The notes under the pieces are model-generated. The model was not told the origin of the DNA, made no database searches, and saw only the letters and a list, made by a program, of their open reading frames with translations. The position numbers and the translations under genes are program-made. Source: Paenibacillus glycinis (lineage in GTDB: Bacteria > Bacillota > Bacilli > Paenibacillales > Paenibacillaceae). From it: DNA of 64,000 nucleotides. The first letter of the stretch is position 1. Every line of letters begins with the position of its first letter. Below, in pieces: positions 38,237-47,369 of the stretch. The stretch covers positions 1 to 64,000 of the forward strand of contig NZ_JAAAMV010000027.1 in assembly GCF_009909185.1 (NCBI RefSeq), given 5' to 3'.

Positions 38237-39181
38237 TCATGGCTTATTCTCCGAAGCGCGCTGCGACTCGATCAACCGCGCGGAACCCCTCCGTCCGGCG
38301 AAAGCTCCTGAAGCGGCGAGCACCCCCAATATGACGAAAGCCGCGCCTAGGATTTGAATGAAGGTTACGGGAGTTCCGGTAACGAATGAGACCAGCATGG
38401 TCACGACGGGCACGAGATTGAAAAACAGCGAGGTTTTGCCGGCCCCGATGTCGGTTATGCCTTTGTTCCACCACAGATAGCCGAATACGCTGGTGAATAA
38501 GCCCATAAATACGATCGCTCCCCATGCCCCGATCGGAATGCTCGGCAGAGCGACAGGGTTGTGCGCGAAAAGCGAGACGGCCGTTAATCCGATCGCGCCG
38601 ACGCTCATCGTATATGCGGTGGTAGACAATGGACTTCCTTCCTGTATGAACCGTCGTCCGCATACCCCGTAAAAGGTCCAACACAGGTTGCCGCCAAAGA
38701 TGATAACATCCCCGATGGAAAACGACGCCAGGGTACCGCTTGAACCGTGCATCACGACGATGATTACGCCGATCAAGGCCAATCCGATGCCGGCTGCTTG
38801 CGGTTTGGCGATCCGATCCTTCAAGATCATCCGAGCCATAAGCGTCGTCAGCAGAGGGTTTAGCGCCATAATTAACGCCCCGTTCACGGACGATGTAAAT
38901 TGAAGGCCCGCGAAAAATAACGTACTGAACCCCAATATGCCTACCAGGCCGAGCGCGATATACCAGCTGGCGTTGCGCTTGATTCGATCGCGCCGGATCC
39001 CTTCCGTCACCGCTGCTATGATCAGCAAGACTGCCGCAGCCAGCCCAAAACGCCATGCCGCGGCAGCGAATGGAGAAAAGTAACCGACGGTATATTTCGC
39101 TAGATTAAAAGAAGCTCCCGTGAAGATCGAAAACCCGGTCAACCTCGCGTAAGTTTTTAGCTGATCCTTGCCTCTTCGCAT
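38237..39181 (-). CDS. DMT-superfamily (EamA) transporter
   Basis: A 314-residue membrane protein with ten predicted helices in two EamA repeats (about 10-140 and 155-295). Visible marks are LKDRIAKPQAAGIGLALIGV at the end of the first repeat and LVSFVTGTPVTFIQILGAAF in the second. GGGAGAA stands before the ATG. The family exports amino acids and metabolites, but the substrate cannot be predicted. The next gene upstream on the same strand (39203-39622) ends 21 bases before its start, so they probably form one transcript. Confidence 0.88.
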   Translation of the reverse strand: MRRGKDQLKTYARLTGFSIFTGASFNLAKYTVGYFSPFAAAAWRFGLAAAVLLIIAAVTEGIRRDRIKRNASWYIALGLVGILGFSTLFFAGLQFTSSVNGALIMALNPLLTTLMARMILKDRIAKPQAAGIGLALIGVIIVVMHGSSGTLASFSIGDVIIFGGNLCWTFYGVCGRRFIQEGSPLSTTAYTMSVGAIGLTAVSLFAHNPVALPSIPIGAWGAIVFMGLFTSVFGYLWWNKGITDIGAGKTSLFFNLVPVVTMLVSFVTGTPVTFIQILGAAFVILGVLAASGAFAGRRGSARLIESQRASENKP

Positions 39182-39202
39182 CTTTTCTCCCTTTTTCCCG
39201 AT

Positions 39203-39622
39203 TTACCGCTGAGTAAAGATTTGGAAGGTTACCCCGAATGGATCGGTAACCATGCCGTAGGCGGGACTGAAATGGACTTTTTGCAGCGGCATGTTGACTT
39301 GGCCGTCTTGCTTCAAGGCGTCGAAGATGCGAACGGAATGTTCAACCGTCGGCGTCGTGATGCAAATTTGAACGCGATTGCCGAGCTGATTGGCTTGACC
39401 GGGGAAACAATCGGCCACGAACAGATCCGCATCGCCGATCTTGAGGATGGCATGCGCCAAGCGCGCCTTTGCTTCTTCCGGCAGGGGATGTTCCGGGTTG
39501 TCCGGACCTTCGCCGAACGTTTGCCTGAAGACGACGTTTGCGTTCAATGCGTCTTCGTAAAATCGGATCGCCTCCTGCGCGTTTCCGTCGAGCATGATAA
39601 AGGGGGTCGCTTGCCAGGTCAT
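39203..39622 (-). CDS. VOC-family protein, PhnB-like
   Basis: A 139-residue protein. The ATG at 39622 (MTWQATPFIML) follows AAGGAG at good distance; an ATG six codons earlier would place that site inside the gene. The sequence GNAQEAIRFYEDALNANVVF and the end GMVTDPFGVTFQIFTQR match the PhnB/YjdN group (3-demethylubiquinone-9 methyltransferase-like fold), which lacks a known reaction in most bacteria. It leads a two-gene unit with the EamA transporter. Confidence 0.85.
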   Translation of the reverse strand: MTWQATPFIMLDGNAQEAIRFYEDALNANVVFRQTFGEGPDNPEHPLPEEAKARLAHAILKIGDADLFVADCFPGQANQLGNRVQICITTPTVEHSVRIFDALKQDGQVNMPLQKVHFSPAYGMVTDPFGVTFQIFTQR

Positions 39623-39730
39623 ATACAACATCTCCTTCATTAATGATTGATTGGCCGCTGGCCGGGTTCAGCCGGGCTCGATTCCATTATTCATCGCAAT
39701 AGTGACAGGTATTGTCATAGATATATAAAA

Positions 39731-39785
39731 AAGACCGCAGCGGCTGCTCCCCGGTAGATTACCGAGCAGCAGCCGCTGCAGTCTT
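39731..39785 (-). terminator. Strong intrinsic terminator, minus strand
   Basis: An 18-base arm AAGACCGCAGCGGCTGCT (39731-39748) pairs with 39768-39785 with one mismatch, and inner bases add GGT/ACC pairing. The minus strand reads into TTTTTTATAT. It would stop transcription from the secreted-protein gene at 39983-40570. Confidence 0.88.
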
Positions 39786-39897
39786 TCGGCACGCGAAAGT
39801 GCTTTCCCGATTCGGCGCCGGCAGAAAGGCGGAGCGGAATAAGCCGCTATCCTGACATGACTTGTGTCCGCGGATCGTGCCTTATTGCCGCCACGGT

Positions 39898-39936
39898 CAA
39901 AAGCCCGCCTCGGCCTTGCGGCGAGACGGGCTTTTG
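39898..39936 (-). terminator. Second intrinsic terminator after the YjgB-like gene
   Basis: CAAAAGCCCG (39898-39907) pairs with CGGGCTTTTG (39927-39936), with inner CTCG/CGAG. It lies 46 bases after the stop of the gene at 39983-40570. Together with the one at 39731 it makes a tandem terminator; the 360 bases between the flanking genes hold nothing else that I can support. Confidence 0.85.
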
Positions 39937-39982
39937 GGCGCCAGCGTTTAAATCACGGTAGCAGCCGGCTTGGCGAATGGAG

Positions 39983-40570
39983 TTACTTAACCGTCTTGTT
40001 CACGAGGTTAATGTGGTCAAGACCCGTTCCGCTCGTGCCGTTGAAGATGAATTCCAGTTGATATTTGCCGCGAGCGTAAGTGATTTTCTTTTGCACGGTT
40101 TTGCCCGATTTGATCAAGACCGACTCGTTCGGAGTGCCCCAGTGTTGAATCAGCATGCGGACGGAAATGCCGCCCAGGTTGGTCTGGCGCTCGACGTTCG
40201 TGCCGAAGTAGCGCATTTCGCGAATTTTATCCAGCTTGTAATTGATCGCGTAGCCGGGATGGCCCATTTCGGCATGATACACGTCGAAATCGTCGGCGTC
40301 CTTGGCCGGGGATTCCGCTTTGCCGATCGTCTTGATGACCGTCGCGTGCGAGGTCGAGCCGAGCGTGAAGCTATGAAAATTCGGGAATTGGCCTTGGAGC
40401 GCCGGCTTGTAGAAGCTCATCAGCGTTTCGAAAGCCTTCATATGCGCATCGACGGGAGCTGCGGTAGCGGTTGCGGCGTAAGACGGGACGGCGCCGAGAG
40501 CGGACAGGGCCAGCGTTCCGGCGGCCACTGCGGCAAAGGTCGTTTTTTTCATGGATGCGTAAAAGTTCAT
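39983..40570 (-). CDS. Secreted YjgB-like protein (DUF4309)
   Basis: A 195-residue secreted protein. The ATG at 40570 has AGGAGG nine bases upstream. Signal peptide about residues 1-32 (TLALSALGAVPSYA-AT). The mature part fits the DUF4309 pattern with HSFTLGSTSHATVIKTIGK, a YAINYKLDKIREMRYFGTNV strand pair, and an IQHWGTP motif typical of this family in Bacillus and Paenibacillus. The function is not known. It is a single-gene unit with two terminators after it. Confidence 0.8.
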   Translation of the reverse strand: MNFYASMKKTTFAAVAAGTLALSALGAVPSYAATATAAPVDAHMKAFETLMSFYKPALQGQFPNFHSFTLGSTSHATVIKTIGKAESPAKDADDFDVYHAEMGHPGYAINYKLDKIREMRYFGTNVERQTNLGGISVRMLIQHWGTPNESVLIKSGKTVQKKITYARGKYQLEFIFNGTSGTGLDHINLVNKTVK

Positions 40571-40996
40571 AATTATTATCCTCCTCATGTGTAAAACAAT
40601 CTATTCATTCATCATCTTGGTATTCGACGTAGACACGGCGAAATTGGGTTGCCATAATATTCATTCACGGCGTCGACAAAAGGTTACGGCCTTGATCGCA
40701 TGCATGCAATTATCGGTTCTTCGTCGTAACCGGGACAGAGGCTCTGTTGCTTACACGCTTATATTACCCGGGAAATGGACGGAGTTCGTTACAAATGAGT
40801 TACGAAAAAGTAACAACAAAGTAACGATGGCAAGGGAGATTCGTCGAGCGCTCCGCAGACGTCCGGCGTGAAACCGGCGGACGAAGCAACAGAATCGTTC
40901 AACGTTTCGCGATGAATGCGGTATAATCAAGGCAGGGTTGGGGCAACTTCAACGATTGCGGCATCAGCGGAAAGCACAGAAAAAGGAGATCGAGGC
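40571..40996. other. Divergent intergenic region
   Basis: It separates the YjgB-like gene (minus) from a methyltransferase gene (plus) and must carry both promoters. I see a TATTAT on the minus strand near 40660 but no clear partner. No gene found. Confidence 0.4.
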
Positions 40997-41626
40997 ATGA
41001 CGGAAATTTGGGAATCGAGCTTTCTCGAGAATCAAAGGATGTGGGGATTCGAGCCTGCGGATTCGGCAATTTTGGCGAAGGACTTTTTCCTCGAACAGGG
41101 ACTCCACGATATCTTGATACCCGGCATCGGCTACGGCAGAAACGCAAAGGTCTTCATGGACAACGGCATTCATGTCACCGGTATCGAGATATCGCGAACG
41201 GCGATTGAGCTCGCAAGGCAAGAAGGACTGGATCTGACCGTGTATCATGGTTCGGTAACGGATATGCCTTTCGATGCCAAGCGCTATGACGGTATTTTTT
41301 GTTATGCGCTCATTCATTTATTGAATCATCGGGAGAGAGAGAAATTTATTCGCGATTGCTATAGTCAGCTAAAGCCGAACGGCTATATGGTTTTCACGAC
41401 GATTTCCAAAAAAGCCCCGATGTTCGGAAAAGGAAAACAGTTGGATACCGATTATTTCGAGATCGCGGACGGCATGAAAATGTTCTTCTATGATGCCGAC
41501 TCGATACGGCAAGAATTCGGGAATTATGGACTGATCGAATCTACGGAAGTCGTTGAGCCGCACAAGCATGCGGAAAACAAACCGCCGTTTACGTTTCACA
41601 TGATCAAATGCCGTAAAGCCGAATAG
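40997..41626 (+). CDS. Class I SAM-dependent methyltransferase
   Basis: A 209-residue protein; ATG at 40997 follows AAGGAG by eight bases. The SAM-binding motif I is ILIPGIGYGRNAKVF, acidic motif II is VTGIEISRTAIELA, and motif IV is YDGIFCYALIHLL. The N terminus TEIWESSFLENQRMWGFEPAD places it in the group of small tellurite-resistance/thiopurine-like methyltransferases. The substrate is unknown. Confidence 0.85.
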   Translation: MTEIWESSFLENQRMWGFEPADSAILAKDFFLEQGLHDILIPGIGYGRNAKVFMDNGIHVTGIEISRTAIELARQEGLDLTVYHGSVTDMPFDAKRYDGIFCYALIHLLNHREREKFIRDCYSQLKPNGYMVFTTISKKAPMFGKGKQLDTDYFEIADGMKMFFYDADSIRQEFGNYGLIESTEVVEPHKHAENKPPFTFHMIKCRKAE

Positions 41627-41710
41627 GCAACGAGATTGCTATAAATCCGCGAAAGGAACCACATCAATAATATGGAAAATGATATATTATCATTGAAGGA
41701 GGTTAGCCGC

Positions 41711-42082
41711 ATGGACGTATTCGATGAATATCTGGCGCGCTTGGAGCACCCGCGGCATCGGGCTCGAATGGAAGAGGTTTTGAGTTGGGTGCCCCGGCAA
41801 TTTCCGGTTTTAGTGCCGAAAATCGCCTGGAATCAGCCGATGTATACCGATCATGGCACGTTTATCATCGGATTCAGCGCAGCGAAGGAGCATTTCGCGG
41901 TTTCACCCGAACGAGCGGGGATGATCCGCTTTTCCGACGAAATCGCGCAGGCCGGCCATGATTATACCAAGCAGTTGATTCGCATCCGGTGGGAGCAACC
42001 GGTGGATTACGCGTTGCTGGAGAAGATGATCGCGTTTAATATCGAGGACAAGGCGGACTGCGCTACCTTTTGGAGGAAATAG
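41711..42082 (+). CDS. DUF1801 (YdhG-like) protein
   Basis: A 123-residue protein. ATG 41711 is preceded by AAGGAGG at eight bases; an in-frame ATG at 41672 has none. The sequence MDVFDEYLARLEHPRHRARM, the core KIAWNQPMYTDHGTFIIGFS and the end KADCATFWRK match the DUF1801 fold, which has a Fra/YdhG branch proposed as iron chaperone. No iron genes are nearby, so the role stays open. Confidence 0.8.
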   Translation: MDVFDEYLARLEHPRHRARMEEVLSWVPRQFPVLVPKIAWNQPMYTDHGTFIIGFSAAKEHFAVSPERAGMIRFSDEIAQAGHDYTKQLIRIRWEQPVDYALLEKMIAFNIEDKADCATFWRK

Positions 42083-42143
42083 ACAGCATAATGGAGAGGT
42101 TCAAATCGGACATGAAACCGCCGGGTCGGCGAAGGAGGATCCT

Positions 42144-43305
42144 ATGAACATTTCAGGCATTCAACCGGATTGGAAAGTGGAAAAAAATCGAATTCGCCTC
42201 GTTAAAGGGCGAACGCGCCAGAAGCGCGGGAGCCAATGGCAGAATCGGCGTGCATGGCAAAAGCTGCAGGGTGGACATCGCCAGAATCACGATCGACGGG
42301 CAGACGGGTTACGGCAGCTCGATTCATATGACGCCGGAATGGGCCGAAGACCTCGTCGGCCGCCGCTTGCTCGACTTGTTCGACGAGCGGGGCAGACTTC
42401 TTGAACCATATCGCCTGCAATTGGAATACCCCGTGCTCGATTGGCTGGGACGGCGGCAGGGCAAGCCCGTATATGAATTGGTGGCGGGCGCGCACGCGGA
42501 GATAGGGGTTCCGCTGACGGTCCCCTGCTACGATACTTCGCTCTACTTCGACGATTTGCATCTGCAGGACGAGAGCGCCGCGGTCGCGCTGATGCAGGAA
42601 GAAGCAAGGCAGGGCTATGCCAACGGCCATCGGCATTTCAAGATCAAAGTCGGAAGAGGCGGGCGCCACATGCCGCTATGGGAGGGCACGAAACGCGATA
42701 TCGCGATCGTGCGCGGGATCGCGGAAGTCGCCGGTCCGGCAGGCAAGATCATGATCGATGCGAACAATGCCTATAATTTGAATTTGACCAAAGAGGTTTT
42801 GGCGGCGCTGACGGACGTGAATCTGTATTGGCTGGAAGAAGCATTCCATGAGGATGAAGCGTTGTACGAGGACCTGAAGGCATGGCTCCGCGAGCGCGGG
42901 CAGCACGTGCTGATCGCGGACGGGGAGGGCCTGGCCGCGCCGCATCTGGTGGAGTGGGCGATCCGCGGCCGCGTCGACGTGCTGCAGTACGATATCATCT
43001 GGCCGGGCTTCACGCATTGGCTCGAGTTAGGCGAGAAGCTGGATGCGCACGGCTTGCGGTCCGCGCCGCATTGTTACGGCAATGCGTACGGCATCTATGC
43101 GTCGGGCCATTTGTCGACGGCGGTACGCAACTTCGAATTCGTGGAATGCGACGACATCGTCATCGAAGGCATGGACGTATCCGGATATCGCGTCGACGAC
43201 GGGGCGATTCATGTTCCGGCCGCGCCGGGCTTCGGCATCGGTTTCGACGATGAACGCGTATCGAGCCTGGTCAAGCATGCAGGTTGGTCCCGGGGAAGCC
43301 GATAA
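42144..43305 (+). pseudogene. Enolase-superfamily sugar-acid dehydratase, frameshifted near its start
   Basis: A strong GAAGGAGG serves the ATG at 42144, but that frame leaves the protein after about 14 codons. The family sequence continues in another frame. Reading one A fewer in the A7 run at 42181-42187 gives MNISGIQPDWKVEKIEFASL and then GRIGVHGKSCRVDIARI, a coherent mandelate racemase/muconate lactonising enzyme start. The rest (from 42250) is intact and has K-x-K in HFKIKVGRGG, metal ligands in IMIDANNAY, YWLEEAFHED and IADGEGLAAP, and a late histidine in SAPHCYGNAYG. The full protein would be about 386 residues. Causes may be a real mutation, a sequencing error at the A-tract, or ribosomal or polymerase slippage. 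It lies just before a UxaA-type gene, so a sugar-acid substrate is likely. Confidence 0.8.
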
Positions 43306-43398
43306 TTCGCCCGCGCCGAGCGTCGGCGATGAATACGCTTCAAGATGAAAACGCTTCAACGAGTATGCCGAACTTATCATAAAAGGAGCATGAACGCG

Positions 43399-46101
43399 AT
43401 GAACGCAGAGTACGAATTGAACGAAGTTGCCAGACTCCCCTTGCCCGGGGATAATTGCGCCATTGCGATCCGCCTGCTGGGCGCCGGCACCGTCATACAT
43501 CATGACGGCGGTACGTTTTCCTTGGATTATACGGTCCTGGAAGGTCATCGTTTTGCGGTAAAGGCGATCGCTGCCGGCGACAACCTGCTTTCTTGGGACA
43601 TGCCATTCGGCGTGGCGCTGCAGGCGATCCCGCCCGGCCATTACGTGATCAACGCGTCCGTCTTGGACGCGCTGCGCGCCCGCCATGTGACCTTCGCGCT
43701 TCCGGCGGAGCCGAATTTCGCGGATCAAGTGCCGCCGTACGTACTGGACGAGGCCAACTTCCAGCCTGCTCCTGCAGCACCCGCATACGCGGAGACGCGT
43801 ACGTTCATGGGCTATCGCCGAAGCGAATCGCGCGGGGTGGGCACCCGCAACGACGTGGTGCTGCTCGGCGCCACCTCTCGCACCGGCAGCTACGTGAAGC
43901 AGTTGGCCGGCCGTCTGCAGGATGATCTGAAGCGCTATCCGAATATCGACGGGATCGTGCCTGCCGCCCATACGGAGGGGGGCGCCGAAACGCCCAATAA
44001 CCTGGAGCTGCTCCTGCGCACGCTCGCCGGATTCATGGTGAATCCCAACGTCGGCGCAATCCTGGTCGTGGATGACGGCCTTGAACCGGTAACCAACGGG
44101 ATGGTGGAGGCGTACGCGCGCGACAACGGTTATCCGATCGATGACGTGCCGCACAAATTCGTCACGCTCCAAAGCGGATTCGAAGAGAATCTGGTCCAAG
44201 GGGAAGCGATCGTCCGGGGGTGGCTGCCAGCGGTCGACGCGATGCGGCGGACGCCGGAATCCATTCGCCACCTGAAGATCGGATTGCAGTGCGGCGGCTC
44301 CGACGCGTTCTCCGGCATTTCCGCGAACCCGCTGCTCGGCTGGATCTCGGAAGAGCTGGTGCGGCACGGCGGCGCTGCCAGCATCGCCGAAACCGACGAG
44401 TTAATCGGCGCGGAGCCCTATGTGCTGTCCAAGGTGCGCAACGTCGAGACCGCCCGCAAATTCCTGGCGCTCGTGAATCGCTTCAAGGAGCGCACCTCCT
44501 GGCACGGGGCGAGCGCGGAAGGCAATCCGTCCGGCGGCAACATGTATCGCGGCCTCTATAACATTTATCTCAAATCCATCGGCGCCGCCCGCAAGAAGGA
44601 TCCCGTCACGCGTCTCGATCACGCCACCGAATACGGGGAACGCATGATCGATGGCGGCTATTACTTCATGGATAGCCCGGGCAACGACCTCGAGAGCATC
44701 GCCGGACAGGTCGCCGCGGGCTGCAACTTGATTTTCTTCACGACGGGCAACGGCTCGATCACCAATTTCCCGTATGTGCCGACGGTCAAGGTCGTGACGA
44801 CGACGAACCGGTTCCGATTGCTGTCCAACGACATGGATGTCAATGCAGGTCAATATTTGGAGGGCACGTCCATGGACGAGCTCGGCAAAGAAGTCTTCGA
44901 CCTGACCGTCGCGATTGCCTCCGGACAGCGCAGCGTCGGCGAGAAAGCGGGCCATGCCCAGGTGCAGATCTGGCGCAACTGGAAGCAGAACGACGCGAGC
45001 CGACTGGAGTCCCTGCTGCATGCGCCGGCGCCGACGGGAGAGCCGATCGGCATCCAAGAGGACGCAGGAGCGTCGGCCTACCCGATCCGATTCAACATGA
45101 TCCGCCACCGGGACCAACGGGCCAGCGACAGCATCGGCTTGATCCTGCCGACGAGCCTTTGCGCCGGACAGGTCGCCCATATGATTACGAAGCGGTTGAA
45201 CGAGCATGCGCCCGGATATCCCGATACCTCGCGTTTCGTGGCGTTGGCGCATACGGAAGGCTGCGGGAATTCGGGGGGCCAGGCAGAACAGCTGTATGCC
45301 CGGACGATGATCGGTTATGTCACCCACCCGATGGTGTCCCATTGCCTGCTGCTCGAGCACGGCTGCGAGAAGACCCACAACGATTACATGCGGAATCGGA
45401 TGGAGGAGATGGGCGTGGACGCGAGCCGGCTTGGTTTCGCCAGCATTCAGCTTGACGGCGGGATCGCGAAGGTGTCGCACAAGGTGGAAGCCTGGTTCGC
45501 CGAGCAAGCGGCGGCAGCCAGCGCGCCCGAGACGGAGACGGTCGGCTTGGAAGGACTGCGAATCGGCATCCTGACCGACGGCCCCTTATCGGCCGAAGCC
45601 GCGGAACAGCTGGCGAAGCTGACCATATTGATTGCCGGGGCGGGCGGAACGGTGGTCGTGCCGCAGAACAGCGAGCTGCTGTCCGCGGCGGCGTACCGCG
45701 ATCATACCTTCACGGCATCCGACGTGCGGCCGTCGATCGCCTACGGCGAGCATGTTCGGCGCAGCGGCTTCCATGTCATGGAAACCCCGACCGAGCACTG
45801 GGTGGAGACGGTGACGGGCCTTGCCGCCACGGGGATCGAATTGATGATCGCGCTCGTCGGGAACCGTCCGATGCAAGTGCATCCGTTCGTGCCGATGCTG
45901 CAGATCGCTTCGGAGCCGGCGATGCTGCACAACGATGCCAAAGACCTGGATCTGCTGCTCGCGGATGATCCGGCAGCATGGACGGATCGGATTCTGGAGC
46001 TGTGCAAGCAAACGATCGAGCATGATTATTCGCCGCGTCTCTATCGGCAGGGCAATATCGATTTCCAGTTCACGCGCGGCTTCTTGGGCGTATCGTTGTG
46101 A
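43399..46101 (+). CDS. Long UxaA-family (altronate/galactarate dehydratase-type) protein
   Basis: A 900-residue protein, nearly twice the usual length of UxaA. The start at 43399 has AAAGGAG about ten bases upstream; an ATG at 43390 lies too close to it. An N-terminal SAF-type domain (about 1-105) is followed by the hydrolase part with TFMGYRRSESRGVGTRNDVV, HTEGGAETPNNLELLLR, the late SPGNDLESIAGQVAAGCNLI and FTTGNGSITNFPYVPTVKV. A C-terminal stretch (about 570-750) repeats the first half, with HTEGCGNSGGQAEQLYARTM and LLEHGCEKTHNDYM. These enzymes dehydrate altronate, galactarate or related acids using an iron or divalent metal site. It is probably cotranscribed with the enolase-type gene; the exact acid is unknown. 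Confidence 0.85.
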   Translation: MNAEYELNEVARLPLPGDNCAIAIRLLGAGTVIHHDGGTFSLDYTVLEGHRFAVKAIAAGDNLLSWDMPFGVALQAIPPGHYVINASVLDALRARHVTFALPAEPNFADQVPPYVLDEANFQPAPAAPAYAETRTFMGYRRSESRGVGTRNDVVLLGATSRTGSYVKQLAGRLQDDLKRYPNIDGIVPAAHTEGGAETPNNLELLLRTLAGFMVNPNVGAILVVDDGLEPVTNGMVEAYARDNGYPIDDVPHKFVTLQSGFEENLVQGEAIVRGWLPAVDAMRRTPESIRHLKIGLQCGGSDAFSGISANPLLGWISEELVRHGGAASIAETDELIGAEPYVLSKVRNVETARKFLALVNRFKERTSWHGASAEGNPSGGNMYRGLYNIYLKSIGAARKKDPVTRLDHATEYGERMIDGGYYFMDSPGNDLESIAGQVAAGCNLIFFTTGNGSITNFPYVPTVKVVTTTNRFRLLSNDMDVNAGQYLEGTSMDELGKEVFDLTVAIASGQRSVGEKAGHAQVQIWRNWKQNDASRLESLLHAPAPTGEPIGIQEDAGASAYPIRFNMIRHRDQRASDSIGLILPTSLCAGQVAHMITKRLNEHAPGYPDTSRFVALAHTEGCGNSGGQAEQLYARTMIGYVTHPMVSHCLLLEHGCEKTHNDYMRNRMEEMGVDASRLGFASIQLDGGIAKVSHKVEAWFAEQAAAASAPETETVGLEGLRIGILTDGPLSAEAAEQLAKLTILIAGAGGTVVVPQNSELLSAAAYRDHTFTASDVRPSIAYGEHVRRSGFHVMETPTEHWVETVTGLAATGIELMIALVGNRPMQVHPFVPMLQIASEPAMLHNDAKDLDLLLADDPAAWTDRILELCKQTIEHDYSPRLYRQGNIDFQFTRGFLGVSL

Positions 46102-46133
46102 GTTGAGAGACCGCTTCGCTGTCGCCGCCGCAG

Positions 46134-46174
46134 GGCAGGCGCGAACGCCTCAAGCGTTCGCGGCCTGCCTTTTT
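46134..46174 (+). terminator. Intrinsic terminator after the UxaA-type gene
   Basis: GGCAGG + GCGAACGC (46134-46148) pairs with GCGTTCGC + CCTGCC (46154-46169), with a small bulge, a 5-base loop and a TTTTT tail. Confidence 0.9.
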
Positions 46175-46335
46175 GCCGTGCTAGCGTTCGCGGTCCTTCA
46201 CGCGAAAGCTGAACGCAGCCCCGCAAGGCGACGATTCCGTATCCATGCGCCTCGCACCTGAAATTTTGCGCCTCCAGGCAAAAAATGAGACCTTATGCGC
46301 GCGGCTCCCCGCGGTTTACAATACATGCATAGAAA

Positions 46336-46349
46336 TAAAAGCGCTTACA
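46336..46349. promoter_or_regulatory. Candidate cre (CcpA) box before the second importer
   Basis: TAAAAGCGCTTACA matches TGWAANCGNTNWCA at 13 of 14 positions. It lies 29 bases before the start of the first permease and after a possible -10 box TACAAT (46317-46322), where CcpA would act as a roadblock. Confidence 0.65.
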
Positions 46350-46377
46350 ATCAAGCTGCTTCAGGAGGTTTATCCGC

Positions 46378-47349
46378 ATGAGCGTCAATCCGGGCTACGA
46401 GCTGTCCGTCCGCGGGCAGCCGGCAAGCCGCAAAGCCAAATTCGCGAAGACGGTCCGGAAATTAATCGGACAAAGGTATCTGCAGGTCATGGCGCTGCTC
46501 GGCGTGGCGTGGATGGCGATCTTCAACTACATTCCGATGTACAGCGTCATCATCGCCTTCAAGGAGTTCGACATCGTCCATTCCGTCGGCGAGGCGCCGT
46601 GGGTCGGGCTCGCGCATTTCCGCGAGTTTCTGGACGACGACGAGCTGCCGGGGGTCATCTGGAACACGGTCGGGATGAGCCTCATCAAGCTGGCGATCGG
46701 GTTTCCGCTGCCGATTATCTTCGCGCTCTTCCTGAACGAGCTTCGCTCGCTGCGGCTGAAGAAGGCCGTGCAAACGATCTCGTACCTGCCGCATTTCCTC
46801 TCGTGGGTCATCCTCGGAGGGATCTTGACCACCTGGCTCGCCGACATCGGCATCGTCAACAAGCTGCTGATGGCCCTCGGCTTCATTCACGAGCCGATCA
46901 GCTACCTGGCGGAGCCGAGCTACTTCTGGTCCATCGTGATCAGCTCGGATATCTGGAAGGAGCTCGGCTGGTCCGCGATCATCTACCTCGCCGCCATCGC
47001 GGGGGTATCGCCGGAGATGTACGAGGCCGCCACGATCGACGGGGCCGGACGGTTTCAGAAGATGCGGTTCGTCACGCTTCCCAGCATCCGGGGCACGATC
47101 ACCATCCTGTTCATTCTCGCGGTCAGCGGCCTGCTCAATTCGAACTTCGATCAAATTCTCGTGCTCCGCAACTCGCTCAATGAAAGCGCCAGCAACGTCA
47201 TCGACGTGTACGTCTACCAGACGGGCATCATCAGCAGCCGCTATTCGTATTCGGCCGCGGTCGGCCTCATCAAGTCGATCATCGCGCTGCTCCTGCTCCT
47301 GATGGCGAATTCGGTATCGAAGAAGCTGAACGATACGTCGTTATTTTAA
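46378..47349 (+). CDS. ABC transporter permease, LplB type
   Basis: A 323-residue membrane permease with AGGAGG before its ATG. After a basic N-terminal tail come about six helices, starting VMALLGVAWMAIFNYIPMYS. The GIWKELGW-like region (SSDIWKELGWSAIIYLAAIAG) and the coupling loop YEAATIDGAGRFQKMRFVTLPS are typical of the LplB/YtcP-type oligosaccharide importers of Paenibacillus. It opens an operon of permease, permease and binding protein, with no ATPase. Confidence 0.9.
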   Translation: MSVNPGYELSVRGQPASRKAKFAKTVRKLIGQRYLQVMALLGVAWMAIFNYIPMYSVIIAFKEFDIVHSVGEAPWVGLAHFREFLDDDELPGVIWNTVGMSLIKLAIGFPLPIIFALFLNELRSLRLKKAVQTISYLPHFLSWVILGGILTTWLADIGIVNKLLMALGFIHEPISYLAEPSYFWSIVISSDIWKELGWSAIIYLAAIAGVSPEMYEAATIDGAGRFQKMRFVTLPSIRGTITILFILAVSGLLNSNFDQILVLRNSLNESASNVIDVYVYQTGIISSRYSYSAAVGLIKSIIALLLLLMANSVSKKLNDTSLF

Positions 47350-47369
47350 CCTTAAAGGTGGGAAGCCCG

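Noticed and set aside
42250..43305. Enolase-superfamily gene starting at the GTG at 42250 as a normal short gene
   Set aside because: It has no ribosome binding site and would lack the conserved N-terminal strand, which is present in frame upstream once the A-tract is corrected.
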